DNA from: Volvariella volvacea V23
Taxonomy: Eukaryota > Basidiomycota > Agaricomycetes > Agaricales > Pluteaceae
Reading direction: 5' to 3'
Length of the DNA stretch: 64,000 nt
Assembly: GCA_000349905.1 (NCBI GenBank)
Contig: KB722740.1
Span: forward strand, 738,566 to 802,565
Shown here: positions 10,690 through 22,368 of the stretch, piece by piece
Layout of the letters: each line of letters opens with the position of its first letter
Numbering within the stretch: position 1 is the first letter of the stretch
Made by a program: the position numbers and the translations under genes
The notes under the pieces: model-generated
Told to the model about the DNA's origin: nothing
The model's input: the letters and a program-made list of their open reading frames with translations, nothing else
Database searches by the model: none

Positions 10690-12375
10690 ATGCCAGAAAA
10701 CGACCAGCAACGTTCACGGCCACATCCCCTCACTGGCCTGGCCAAACACCCCGGCTCTACCCCCATCCCCCCATCGCTGCAACCAAAGATGGCGGCAGTA
10801 AGTCAAAACACCCTCAACCCCACCTTTGCAACTCTTACACTCCGGTCTAGCTTGCCAACAGGAACGCCAGGCAGCAGCAGGATCTAGAATCAGTCGCTAA
10901 TGCTTTCAATCGCATGACTTTCGGCGATTCTACCTTCTCACACCCCGCTCTTGCTGCTGCCCACCCTAGCCACCCACCCGCGCGCCCACCTCCTTTCAAC
11001 CGTCGGAGGCCCAACCTCAACCTCGGGCAAATAGATCCAAGTCTTATTACATCGAACAATGACAATCCCATTTCTTCCGGAGCTGGTCTTGCCCTCGGCA
11101 GGCCACCACTCGGTGTAGACCCACCGAGACGCAGACAAATAGATTTCGTTTCCCCCTTCTCCAATTACAAAAAGATCGTGTCAGTATCTAGATCCTCGTC
11201 CCCCTTCTTTCAGCTCACGTCCATCCATAGCGATCCATCAGGCATTCTCAATTTCCAGGGCAAAGCGGTCTTACATTCCACAGGGGTGAATTTCTCCAAT
11301 GGTGCATCCTTCGATATCAACATGGATCAACTTCAGCTCGACGAAGAGCTTGGGAAAGGCAACTATGGAACGGTAAAAAAGGTTCTACATAAGCCAACGA
11401 ACGTGGCGATGGCTATGAAGGTCAGTTGAGATCCAATGACGTATATCTTTCCCTTCCCTTGATGATTGATGTATCTAGGAAATCCGTCTGGAACTCGATG
11501 AGGCAAAACTCAAGGCGATTGTGATGGAACTTGATGTCCTCCACCGCGCGGTCGGACCACAGATCGTTGACTTTTACGGTGCTTTTTTCATCGAGTCGTG
11601 CGTCTACTACTGCATGGAGTACATGGACGCTGGAAGCTTGGATAAGCTTCAGGGCGTAGGAGTCCCTGAAGATGTATTGGGCCGCATAGCATCCAGTATG
11701 GTTCAAGGGCTCAAGTACCTCAAAGATAATCTCCAAATCATTCACCGAGGTGCGTCACATTTTCATGCATGAGCTATCTTCATTCACACGCCTCTAGATG
11801 TTAAACCTACTAACGTCCTTCTCAATAAGAAGGGGGAGGTCAAACTATGCGATTTTGGCGTTTCTGGACAGCTGGAGAAGTCACTCGCAAAGACAAATAT
11901 CGGTTGCCAGAGTTATATGGCCGTAAGTGGCTGATTTTCTGTCGCCCTTGTCTATTGTGACGCATTACCCTTTCAGCCCGAGCGCATTAAAGGCGAATCG
12001 CAAAACAACTTGGGCACTTACACGGTGGCGTCCGACGTTTGGTCTCTTGGACTATCGGTGATCGAGGTGGGCATGGGCAAGTACCCATATCCCCCAGAGA
12101 CATACAGCAACGTATTTGCACAGCTCACGGCCATTGTGCATGGTGATCCTCCCGAACTTCCAGGAGACAAGTACTCAGAAGTAGCTCGCAGCTGGGTGGC
12201 GCATTGCATGGTCAAGGCACCTGAAGGCCGTGCCACCTACAAGGACTTGCTCGAGCACCCATTCCTGGTTGCTGACGCTAATCGAGAGGTTGATATGGTC
12301 GGCTGGGTCGCCAAAGCGGTGGAATATCGTGACCAACAAGCCGCCCACGTACGGTCATCCTCTCGATACGTCTAG
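10690..12375 (+). CDS. pbs2: MAP kinase kinase of the high-osmolarity (HOG) pathway, PBS2-type
   Basis: PBS2/Wis1 kinases phosphorylate the Hog1/Sty1 stress MAP kinase. After the first intron (about 10799-10852) the protein reads [19 protein letters not shown], then a disordered Pro-rich region. The kinase domain has glycine loop [12 protein letters not shown], the lysine motif AMAMKEIRLE, catalytic loop [32 protein letters not shown] and YMAPERI. The SLAKT segment carries the Ser and Thr phosphorylated in MAPKKs. [18 protein letters not shown] is very close to PBS2 relatives and separates it from STE7 and MKK1/2 types. An intron with donor GTCAGT near 11179 gives KKIVDPSG, and introns interrupt the kinase domain at about 11427-11478, 11749-11799 and 11922-11976. 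The tail after the kinase domain is short. The family assignment is strong. Confidence 0.9.
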
Positions 12376-13273
12376 CGTCCATTCCGGTGCAAAATTGGCG
12401 TTTGAAGAAGACGATGCGAGTTTCTATTGATGGATAGGACGCCAATGTTTGACGCAACTCTCCCAGAGCCTTGGCTCTAGCTCAAGCGGCTCTAGGTCCT
12501 ACGACGACCACGCTACGGGGACTGGATGGCACGTGCTCAGAATGAACCATAGGTCAACTGAACGATACCAAGCGAAACACAGCAGTGATTTAGTCCGTGC
12601 CGCCCGCATCCCTCCGAGTTCGGTAGACCAATGACCTGACTAACATACCGCTACCGCCCGCTCATCCCAGTCCCTTTCGACATCAGCATATCCCGCATCA
12701 CGAAATTTGCATTGACTTTTTCTAACTAATACTTCAGTTACCTATATTCGGATCGTATTCTATCGCAACCCACCCACCGATTCCCATCGACCCCAGTTCC
12801 CGACAACCCGACTTCCATAGTACAGTGATGCTCTGCATTAGGAACGGTCCTAGAGCAGCTGGCCTGCATACCAGTAGTCATCTCCGTTGGAGGCAGTGAA
12901 TAACCTGATGCAGGATTGATCACCGGCCAGTAAGTAGTCCTGTATAGAAATTTAGTTCTCGTCGTCATAATAATGGATAATGCCCTGATATGTGTAATGG
13001 CGGTCATGGTTGATCAATGTTATGACGTAGAGTATTTGTTCACTGACATGCTGCCTTGGAGGAAACGTGTCCTTGTCCTGAGCAGACTCTGCGTGCCAAT
13101 GACGTCACGGCACATGGGTGGCCCTGGATTACATAATACAGATAATCCGGCAATGACCGTGGTCGATCTGGATAGCAGTCATCTCGACACAGATTGACTT
13201 GTCCTCGAGTGCCCAGGCGCTTTGAGAACTCGGCCATCTCTAGCAAGATCCACGTCCAGCTCCAGTCGTTAAC
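12376..13273. other. Intergenic region between PBS2 and the isoleucyl-tRNA synthetase gene
   Basis: This 0.9 kb holds the PBS2 3' flank and the promoter and leader of the synthetase gene. The short open frames on both strands have no domain and lack plausible starts or splice support. A CCAAT box joined to a CRE palindrome (listed separately) is the only motif that stood out. Confidence 0.5.
13096..13107 (+). promoter_or_regulatory. CCAAT box overlapping a perfect CRE palindrome (TGACGTCA)
   Basis: The sequence CCAATGACGTCA lies about 170 bp before the start codon of the isoleucyl-tRNA synthetase gene. CCAAT is the HAP-complex site and TGACGTCA is the palindrome of ATF/CREB-type bZIP factors. 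Position and match suggest a promoter element, but binding is not shown. Confidence 0.45.
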
Positions 13274-16200
13274 ATGAGTTTTGCGCCCCACGATAGTGAG
13301 CATCCCCGCCTGTCTAGAGTGACTGTCGTTAATATAACTGCAGTCACCGTCCCCTTCGACTTCCCCAAGGAGGAGGAAAAGGTTCTCGCATTCTGGAGGG
13401 AGATTGACGCGTTCAGAACCAGCCTGAAGCTATCAGAAGGGAGACCAGAATACACCTTTTACGACGGACCACCATTTGCCACTGGTCTGCCGCACTACGG
13501 ACATCTGTTGGCTGGTACCATCAAGGCAAGGAATCGGCCTACTTTTTGGAAATTCGGACTGTGTTTTGATTTTATTGCCTCCAATCTCGTTTTCTTTTCA
13601 TCAATAGGACATCGTTACCCGCCATGCTCATGTGAGCGGTTATCATGTCACGCGACGCTTTGGGTGGGACACGCACGGTCTCCCGGTGGAACATGAAATC
13701 GACAAGAAATTGGGGATCAAAGGAAAGGAGGATGTGCTAGCTATGGGAATTGACAAGTACAATGAAGAGTGCAGAAGTATCGTCATGAGGTATTCATCCG
13801 AATGGCGTCAAACGGTCGAGCGTATGGGCCGCTGGATTGATTTCGACAACGACTACAAAACATTAAATCTCCCCTTCATGGAATCCGTTTGGTGGGCGTT
13901 CTCCGAGCTCTACAAAAAGAACCTGGTTTACCGAGGCTTACGGGTTATGCCCTACTCGACCGGCTGTACTACACCACTCTCAAATTTTGAGGCGGGTCTA
14001 GATTACCGCGATGTTAGCGATCCTGCAGGTGTTTCTCTCTCTCCTTCATATCTGATACAAAATCTGACATACTCATCACGATCGCTAGTGACCGTCGCGT
14101 TTCCGCTGGTGGATGACCCAAGCACTTCGCTCCTTGCATGGACAACTACACCGTGGACATTGCCGTCGAACTTGGCGCTTTGCGTGCACCCCGATTATAC
14201 GTACATCAAGATTCATGACCAAGAGCGTGATCAGAACTTCATCTTACACGAAGGGTTGCTCCGTACCCTATACAAGGACCCCAAAAAGGCCAAGTACAAA
14301 AAGGTCGGACAGTTCCAGGGAGCGGATATGAAGGGATGGCGATACACACCATTATTTGAGTATTTCACCGAACAAGTAAGTCATTACCTTCAGAAGCAGA
14401 CTCCTCGTATTCATCTGGTCTAATCTATCTAGTACGAGGATAAGGCGTTCAGGGTGGTTGTCGACACCTACGTCACAGATGCCGATGGTACGGGTATCGT
14501 CCACCAAGCCCCTGCTTTCGGTGAGGATGATCACCGTATTGCCATTGCAAATGGCGTGCTGCGCCCGGATGAAATGCCCCCTTGTCCAATCGACGACGGT
14601 GGCCACTTCACCAAAGAGGTTGCCGATTTTGCTGGATTGCATGTTAAGGTCAGTTGCATCTGGTTTCATAGCTTGGCTTACTCACCCCTAACACCTTACA
14701 CTAGGCTGCCGATGGCCCAATCCAAAAGGTGCTCAAGTCCAAAGGACGCTTGATCGTCCAGTCTACTTTGAAGCACAGCTATCCATATTGCTGGAGGTAA
14801 TAGCATTTCCATATCGGCGTCTTTTGGCTGATGAGAGCCATAGGTCTGGTACACCGTTGATCTATCGTGCCATCCCAGTATGGTTTGTCCGTGTTAGCCC
14901 TATTGTAGACGACCTTGTACGAAACAATGAACAAACGAGATGGTAAGCCATAGATAAATTTATCGTTATGCGCTAATGATAAGTGCAGGGTACCCCAGTC
15001 TGTTGGTGATAATCGCTTTGGAAACTGGCTCGCCAATGCCCGTGACTGGAATATTGGCCGTAATCGATACTGGGGGACACCCATCCCCCTATGGGTCAGT
15101 GAAGACTTCGAAGAGGTGAGCGTGAACTTGTCAGCTTGTTATTGTTCTAATTGAGATAGATTGTCTGTGTGGGCTCCGTCGAAGAACTTGAGCGCCTGTC
15201 AGGAGTCACTGGGATCAATGATATCCATAGACATAAGATCGACCACATCACTATACCCTCTCAAAATGGGAAGGGCCAGTTGAAGCGTATTGAAGAGGTT
15301 TTCGATTGCTGGTTTGAATCCGGAAGGTACTTCGTTATTTATCTCTATATATACATACACCAACGAGCTCCACTACATTAGTATGCCTTATGCTCAACAG
15401 CACTACCCCTTCGAAAATAAGGAGCTATTCGAGAGGACCCACCCAGCCGATTTTGTTTCTGAGGGCATCGACCAGACCAGAGGCTGGTTCTACACACTTC
15501 TCGTCTTGTCAACCCACCTCTTTGGATGTGCACCATGGAAGAATTTGATCGTCACCGGCCTGGTTCTCGCTGCGTAAGTAATATATTGCACACTAGAGGT
15601 TACAATCCAACTTGCTTTTAGGGATGGAAAGAAAATGAGCAAGAGCTTACGCAACTATCCCGATCCCAATTTCATCATCGATAAATATGGTGCTGATGCA
15701 ACAAGGTGTGTATGTGCTTATCCCTCCATGGCAGCATTGCTAAGAGATTCCAAGAATGTTTTTGGTGAACTCGCCTATCGTGCGTGGCGACAATCTACGT
15801 TTTCGTGAAGAGGGTGTTCGCGAGGTCATTTCCCGTGTCTTGCTTCCATGGCTGAATTCTTTCCGTTTCTTCCTCGGACACGTTGCACTTTTGAAGAAGA
15901 GCACCGGGCATGACTTTGTGTACAACCCACAAGCCCCATTACCCAACAATGTCATGGATCGCTGGATTTTGGCTCGTTGTCAGTCGTTGATCAAGTTGGT
16001 GAGGGAGGAGATGGCAGCTTATCGACTTTATACCGTCATCCCGCGGCTTCTGGACCTTGTCGATGAGTTGACCAATTGGTATATCCGTTTCAACCGAAAA
16101 CGATTAAAGGGGGAAGACGGCCTCGAAGACACGGCAGCGGCGCTGAATACACTTTTCGAAGCTTTATTCACCCTGTGCAAGACGATGGTGAGCCGTAGAT

Positions 16201-17201
16201 CTAACTCGTTGAGCGCACCGCTTATTACCACGTAGTCTTCCTACACTCCGTTCTTGACGGAAAATCTATATCAAACATTGAAAAAATATATTCCTGAGGA
16301 TCCGGCTGCTGGTGATACCCGCTCAGTCCATTTCTTGAGCTTCCCCGAAGTCAGGGCAGTGTATTTCGACTCGGAGATCGAGAGGAAGGTGCAACGCATG
16401 CAGGCTATTATTGAACTGACAAGAAATCTACGAGAGAAAAATAACTTATCCTTAAAGGTCGGCATTCCTTATGAACACACGAAACAAGGGCTTATATGGC
16501 ATATCTAGGTGCCCCTAAAAGAGCTTCTAGTTTTCCATCCCGATGAACGATATATTTCCGACGTCAAGTCCCTACAACGATACATTGAATCCGAACTTAA
16601 TGTTCGCGATGTCGTCTTCTCCTCTGATGAAAGCCTATCTGGCGTTCGATACAGAGTCAATGCGGATTGGGCCGTGCTTGGCAAGAAGCTGCGAAAGGAC
16701 TTAACTCGCGTCAAGAATGCACTTCCCAATGTATCCTCCGATGATGCACGAAGCTACGCACTCACAGGCAAGATTGCCGTGGATGGTATTGAACTCGTTG
16801 CAGGGGATCTCACAGTTCAACGTTACCTTGAATTGCCACAAACGGCGGAGACTCAATATGCGACAAATACCGATAACGACGTCGTAGTTCGACTAGATAT
16901 CCAAATTCACCCGGACTTGCAGGGCGAGTGGTTGGCTCGTGAGCTAACCAATCGCGTCCAGAAATTGCGAAAGAAGGCAGGCCTTCAAGCAACAGACGAT
17001 GTCGAGATCTTCTATAGATTTGAGGAGGGTACCGGAAGTGAGCTACTTGCAGCCATCACCGAGCATGCCGAGGTCATCCAAAAGACTGTGGGTGGCCTGC
17101 CCATCGACTGGACGAACAAGAAGGAGGGAGCTACCGTATTGGTTGAAGAAGAGCAGGAGGTGGCTGATGTCAAGTTTGTGCTTTATCTAGTGCGTCCATG
17201 A
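13274..17201 (+). CDS. ILS1: Cytosolic isoleucyl-tRNA synthetase
   Basis: The enzyme charges tRNA-Ile with isoleucine in the cytosol. It is a class I synthetase: the first signature is seen as PHYGH in [14 protein letters not shown], and the second as KMSKS in [14 protein letters not shown]. Between them are the editing domain ([36 protein letters not shown]) and the family motif [13 protein letters not shown]. The anticodon-binding region follows ([27 protein letters not shown]), and then a C-terminal domain typical of eukaryotic cytosolic enzymes. The total of roughly 1,080 residues is normal. About ten introns are required, for example near 13526-13608, 14029-14088, 14376-14432 and 16470-16508. 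A 48-nt in-frame segment right after MSFAPHD, with GTGAGC and CTGCAG ends, is probably an intron; its removal gives [18 protein letters not shown]. No mitochondrial presequence is visible. Confidence 0.95.
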
Positions 17202-17276
17202 CGGGTGTTGCGGCTATAATACAGTACATTAGACGCCACGAGCAATAAAAATACGGGTTTTGCGCTACCATCGGGT

Positions 17277-18050
17277 TCATTTCTTTGACGAGCCGAATCC
17301 ACTGAATCCCATAAGCTGAGCCATCTCATCATTCTGCTCCAATCCTTGGACAAGCTCAAGTCGGATCTTGTCCTTCTCCGCTTTCTTCTGGGCTTTCTTC
17401 TCTTCTCGTAAAGCCTTTTCTTTCTCCCGTATTTCTGTCAATCGCTTGTCGAAGTCATACTCCTTAGCTTTGGTCGCTTCCTTGGTCTTCTCCCGTAACA
17501 GTGCTATTCGCGCTCGCACCTGTTCCAGAGTGGAGCGTTCAAGCTTTGTCGTCTGACCAATTGCTCTAAGGTCTACGAATGTGTTAGTCAGTTTTTATCT
17601 CGATCCATCAGGCTGTGCACGTACGCGCTCGGCTGTTAATATGGTCTAGGTACCCTGCACTGTCCTTATATGTTCGGTTACACGTCTCGCAGTAGAAACC
17701 TGGCTGGCCAGGACCTCGTCCTGTTGGATTTTGCACAACCATGGTCTTTCCAAGGTTTTTGTCCAATTCCAATGGTGCCTCTCTGGCCTTCATCAACTCT
17801 GTTGGTCTAGGCAGATCATCTTTGTGACCTTTTCTTGGTCGCTTGCCTAGGTAGACACATATGAGGGGGATGCACTAAGGGCACAGACAGATAGCTTACC
17901 CTGCCTCATACGTTCTTCGTTTTCCTGCATCCGTTCCCGTTCCTCCATATCCTTTCTCTTTGCCCTTTCCGCATATTCCTCTTTATCCCATTTTCTCCGA
18001 AAATCGGTGTCTGCGGCCTTAGAACTATATGCGCCCCCCTTATCCGCCAT
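17277..18050 (-). CDS. SNU23: U4/U6.U5 tri-snRNP protein SNU23 (ZMAT2-like)
   Basis: SNU23 is a spliceosomal zinc-finger protein of the B complex, in the nucleus. The start MADKGGAYSSKAADTDFRRKW matches the family N-terminus, with a Lys/Glu-rich helix after it. A matrin-type C2H2 finger reads CETCNRTYKDSAGYLDHINSRAH, that is C-x2-C-x12-H-x5-H; the second His is formed only after removing an intron with donor GTACGTGC near 17622. The C-terminal part is a charged helix ending in MAQLMGFSGFGSSKK, also typical of ZMAT2/SNU23. Introns lie near 17571-17622 and 17849-17902. The length of about 210 residues agrees with the family. It converges on the synthetase gene, with 75 bp between stops. Confidence 0.9.
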
Positions 18051-18273
18051 GCTGAAGGCAGATAGTTATCGTTCAGTGGTTGCAAACGAAGTGAGTTGCA
18101 GGGTTGAGTTGGTTGTGTGTCACGAAGAATAATGTGCCTGCGGAGCACTGCCACGTGCTATACAATATTCACCCCTTCCCCTCACTGGCGCAGCACAATT
18201 TGACCCATCGTCTGTGCAGGGCTCGCCCGGTTGCTCTCTTTTACGATTAACTACTGGTTCAACGCGCTTTATC
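18051..18273. promoter_or_regulatory. 223-bp divergent promoter region of SNU23 and the ERD1-like gene
   Basis: The region separates two start codons on opposite strands. No specific motif is recognised with confidence. Confidence 0.4.
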
Positions 18274-19850
18274 ATGAACAAGAACGCCAGTTTGGACGAC
18301 GAAATGTTCTTTACCGTTTCCTTTCCTTTACCATATCGTGTGCTCGCTCTCGCTGGTCTTGGGATTTTGGGTTGGGCTACAAACCTACACGGGCTCAGTC
18401 TGCTTGGCATCGATGCTGCTGGTGCGCTTGAACTCCAAACTGATCAATCGAAGCGCCATACGCTGCCCTCCCATAGAACAGGAGGGTTCAGACAAGTCAC
18501 GGACACTGCGACCTACGCTACATTATACCGCATATTCATCATTTACTCGCTATGTTGTTTCACCTCCTGGGCATCCTTTAGATACGGTACACAAGGCGAC
18601 CCTACGCTTCTCGATGCCTATGGGTATATACCCGCAATCACTGTTCTTGTATTTTTTGCAATTTTAATATGTCCGTATAATATATTCTTCAAGACCGAAC
18701 GCGATAAATTCCTCCAGTAAGTGGGTATTCTGAATATGTAGGTTCTCGTTCTTGCTGATGCACGACATATAGTTCGCTTCGAAGATGCTGTTTTTCTTCG
18801 GCAGATAGCCCAGTATATTTTGCCGATGTGGTGTTTGCCGACATCTTCACCTCGTTTTCCAAGGTGCTTGGGGATGGGTGGCTATCTTTACGCATGGTCT
18901 TTCCGGGTAATAGCCTGCTATCGCCGCCTCATGACAGTGGCTGGCAAAACTGGATTCTACCTACGGCCATGAGGTGAGATTTCTCTCCAGAGTACGCCGT
19001 AATGACCCTGAATGTGGACAGCCTGCCATTCCTCGTGCGCTTCAAACAGTGTCTAATAGAATATGGCTTGCCAATGAATGAAAGCCGTCGACCCCTGTTT
19101 AACGCGTTAAAATATGCAACGTCATTTCCAGTACTATACCTCTCGTCGTTCCTGGTATTGTCGACGCAAAAGGATAAGGAGACGCAGGCGTATGGAGAAG
19201 ATAGATGGCACGGCCATGATGGGTTGTTCCGACTATGGTAAGTACCGGGATGACGAATCAACCAATTCAACTTCCCTGTTGTACTATTCAGGCTATTGGC
19301 GACTGCTATTAATTCTTGCTATTCGTTATGGTGGGACATTACCAATGACTGGGGAATGGAACTGTTACGGCCAGACTCCGCGGACTCGAGACTGTCGACG
19401 CCCACGCCTCCCCGACGTCTGCTTCTCCCTCGACTGCACTCCCACCCGCAGCTTGCTTCGCCCAACGGTTCAGCGATTGACCTCGGGGAGGCTTCCAGCT
19501 TTGACTTTAGGAAACCATCAAGAATTTCCGTTTTTGGTCTTCGCCCCACCCTACTATTTCCGACCTATATCTACCCCACACTCATCGCAACAAATTTGAT
19601 CCTGAGACTAATATGGCTTGTCAAACTTTCAAGCCATTTACACATCAAGACGGACGGAACGATAGGTACATTTATGTTTGAATTGTGCGAGATCATCCGA
19701 AGGTGGCTGTGGGTATTCATTCGTGTTGAATGGGAAGTGGTTAGAAGAGCGCAAGAGAGGTCTCGTGCAATAACATTGGACTACAGCGACTACCCGAGCG
19801 AAGACGAACAAGAGATGGCGTCTCCCACGCTCATTGCGGGAGCGACATAG
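18274..19850 (+). CDS. ERD1: ERD1-like Golgi membrane protein with EXS domain
   Basis: EXS-domain proteins include ERD1, a Golgi protein needed for retention of ER residents and glycosyltransferases and implicated in phosphate recycling, and the C-terminal half of XPR1/SYG1 phosphate exporters. The ATG at 18274 gives MNKNASLDDEMFFTV, with hydrophobic segments at about residues 15-40 (VLALAGLGILGWATNL), 90-105 (IIYSLCCFTSWASF) and 120-140 (ITVLVFFAILICPYN). The EXS core follows: SLPFLVRFKQCLIEY, then LFNALKYATSFPVLYLS, LLATAINSCYSLWWDITNDW, and FFPTYIYPTLIATNLILRL-like membrane stretches. Introns at about 18718-18771, 18974-19020 and 19239-19290 restore one frame. There is no N-terminal SPX domain, which favours ERD1 over SYG1. 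The C-terminal tail is acidic. Confidence 0.85.
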
Positions 19851-19878
19851 CAACATCACAGCGATAGTGGGTAAACTA

Positions 19879-20511
19879 TTACAACCAACTACCCCAGGTG
19901 GCATTCTCCTCATACGATACGTGTACAGGACGTGTACAAGACGGATTTAGGACTATAGAATAAGTCGGCAATGTGACCCAGTAATAGAATAGAGAAGTTC
20001 TAAAGCTCCCTTGGGTGACTTCTTTCTGCTCGGCCCAGTTGGTGCCTACCCGGCCTCTTCCGAATGCGGTAGGGTACCACACTGGTAGATGGTCCCGTGT
20101 GATGTCAGGGGGTGGTATATTTCTCAAGGTATGGGAATAGTTGACCATATTTTTAGGAGTGCGTAGGATGAGCCCGGAATAGCCAACTTTTGATGTGGCA
20201 TCCGGGGTAACGAGGACGGTCTGCAAGCGGAACAATTCGGTCGTGGGGAACGCGGGGATCTGGGATGGTAGTCCTTCTCGCTGCTGTACGTGAACCTACT
20301 GAACCATCGACACACGTGACTGATAGAATGGGGAGCAGGCAGGGTTATTCTCGTTTGCCACTATGGCTTGGTACCATCTGAGACACCGGCCTTGTACATG
20401 CTTCTCTAGATCTATAAAAGCCTGCATCTCTGGATTACCCACCAACACCTCCACCGCTTTCCCCCAGCAACCTCTAGCCACACCGCTCCTCAACTGCATC
20501 TCTAACCACAT
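19879..20511 (-). pseudogene. Uncharacterised reading frame antisense to the formate dehydrogenase promoter, with one in-frame TAG
   Basis: An ATG at 20511 opens a frame starting MWLEMQLRSGVARGCWGK that runs about 70 codons to a TAG at 20296-20298, then continues in the same frame for about 139 more codons to 19879 (for example TVLVTPDATSKVGYSGL and DITRDHLPVWYPTAFGRG). The composition looks protein-like and nearly 210 codons with a single stop is more than expected by chance. I recognise no family. The TAG could lie in an unusually short intron (about 30 nt, GTGTCG to TACAG), or the gene could be decayed, or the frame could be fortuitous. It covers the TATA box and comes within 5 bp of the start codon of the formate dehydrogenase gene, which argues against both being strongly expressed. 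Confidence 0.25.
20413..20420 (+). promoter_or_regulatory. TATA box of the formate dehydrogenase gene
   Basis: TATAAAAG lies about 100 bp before the start codon, at a spacing usual for a strong, regulated fungal promoter. Confidence 0.55.
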
Positions 20512-20515
20512 TCCC

Positions 20516-22229
20516 AATGAAGGTATTGACAACTCATTCTTCAGAGTGACCGTGTTATTGACGGCGAGGCCGCAAGATCCTTGCTATTTTGTACGACGGC
20601 TACCAGGCTGCTCGTGAAGAGCCCCGCTTGCTCGGTACCACTGAGAACGAGGTACGCCCCCTGTGGGCAATGCATGCACTTGCTCCTCACTCTCGCGTAG
20701 CTCGGCCTCAGACAGTGGTTGACTTCCCTGGGTCATGAATTCATAGGTGGGTGTCGATTCAACTTGTCGGTTAACCGTGAACTCAACCGTGCGTAGTGGG
20801 TGTCTCTATACGCCACCTGGCACACCTCGTCTGATTGAGGATGCAGGTTTCCAGCGATAAGGAAGGACCAGACAGTGTCTTCCAGAAGCACATTGTCGAC
20901 GTATGTGCTCCACACTACCGTGTCTTCTGCTGGCTCATCCATTCTCTAGGCCGAAGTTTTGATTACGACTCCCTTCCATCCAGGGTGATTAGGATGTCCA
21001 TAATTTCCACTATCGCGTGACTAAAACCATTCCAAATTTAGCTACCTTACCAGGGAACTAATCGAGAAGGTCGGTCAACGTGATCCCATGGACGAGCGAG
21101 AGATTTCTGACAACCTGTCTAGGCTAAGAACCTCAAAATCTGCATCACTGCCGGTGTTGGTTCTGATCACATCGACCTAAACGGTGCAGTAGATCACAAA
21201 ATTCAGGTGTTGGAGGTATGTCAAGCACGCCCATGCTATGTACACTCATCCTGATTACTGCTATCAAGGTGTCAGGCTCCAATGTCGTTTCTGTTGCCGA
21301 GCATGTTATTATGAGTATCCTGCTCCTCGTCCGAAACTTTGTACCCGCTCATGAGGTCAGTATGGACGTGTCCAATACCGTGAGCTCATAGAGAACTCAC
21401 ACCCTGTTGGCACCAGATGATTGAGCGCGGCGATTGGCAAGTCTCTCAGGTTACACGGAACGCGTTTGATCTTGAGGGAAAAGTAATCGGGACCATAGGT
21501 GCAGGAAGAATTGGCTACCGTGTCCTACAACGTCTTGTTCCCTTCAATCCTAAGGAATTGCTCTATTACGACTATGCACCCCTGCCACAAGGTTCGTTAG
21601 CTGTTACATTGCATAGCTAGAGTTAATGAGTTCTTCGCGCTATTTAGCCGCAGCGGAGGCTGTCAAGGTCCGCAAGGTCGACGACCTCAAGGAATTCGTT
21701 TCGCAATGCGACGTCATCACCGTTAACTGCCCATTACACGAAGGCACTCGTGGTTTGGTAAATGCTGAATTGCTCAAGCACTTCAAGAAGGGTGCATGGC
21801 TCGTAAATACTGCGCGTGGAGCCATTTGTGACAAGGATGCCGTAGCAGCAGCTCTCAAGAGCGGCCACTTGGCTGGCTACTCAGGTTCGAAATTCATACC
21901 TGCAAATTGAACATACACTTACGACGATATATGAATAGGCGATGTGTGGGATGTCCAGCCCGCACCTAAGGATCACGTCTGGCGTACGGTGAAGAACCCT
22001 CTAGGCGGAGGCAACGGAATGGTTCCCCACTATTCTGGGTCTACGCTTGACGCACAGGCTCGATATGCCAACGGTACCAGAAGCATCTTGGAGAACTACC
22101 TTACGGGCAAGCCGCAGGAACCACAAAACGTGATTATTGGACTTGGTGGGTGTGAACGCTTAATGAAGCTGCCTCTTGCTAATAATATTATCAGGCAAAT
22201 ACGAGACTAAGGCTTATGGTCAACGCTGA
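20516..22229 (+). CDS. FDH1: NAD-dependent formate dehydrogenase
   Basis: The enzyme oxidises formate to carbon dioxide with NAD; in wood and litter fungi it can remove formate made from oxalate or from demethylation. The first exon codes for only Met-Lys (20516-20521); an intron to 20575 then joins [18 protein letters not shown], the normal family N-terminus. Further exons give [65 protein letters not shown] and [13 protein letters not shown] (NAD-binding glycine motif). The catalytic region reads [27 protein letters not shown] and [15 protein letters not shown], with the active-site His. The last intron gives the end [11 protein letters not shown], stopping at 22227-22229. About eleven exons are needed. 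The length of about 360 residues is normal. There is no obvious mitochondrial presequence, so a cytosolic location is likely. Confidence 0.9.
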
Positions 22230-22368
22230 GGTTTTCGTATTGAATATTGATTACCCTCGTCTATTATGCTGTAAACTATCGTGTACACCAATGTTTGAAG
22301 CTGCGATTTTATTCAAGACCAACAATATGATGCAGCGAAAGAATAGCAGGCATGGATGTGTGATACAA

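Noticed and set aside
12738..13007. An 89-codon minus-strand frame between PBS2 and the isoleucyl-tRNA synthetase gene
   Set aside because: No domain or splice partner; the length is within what is expected by chance.
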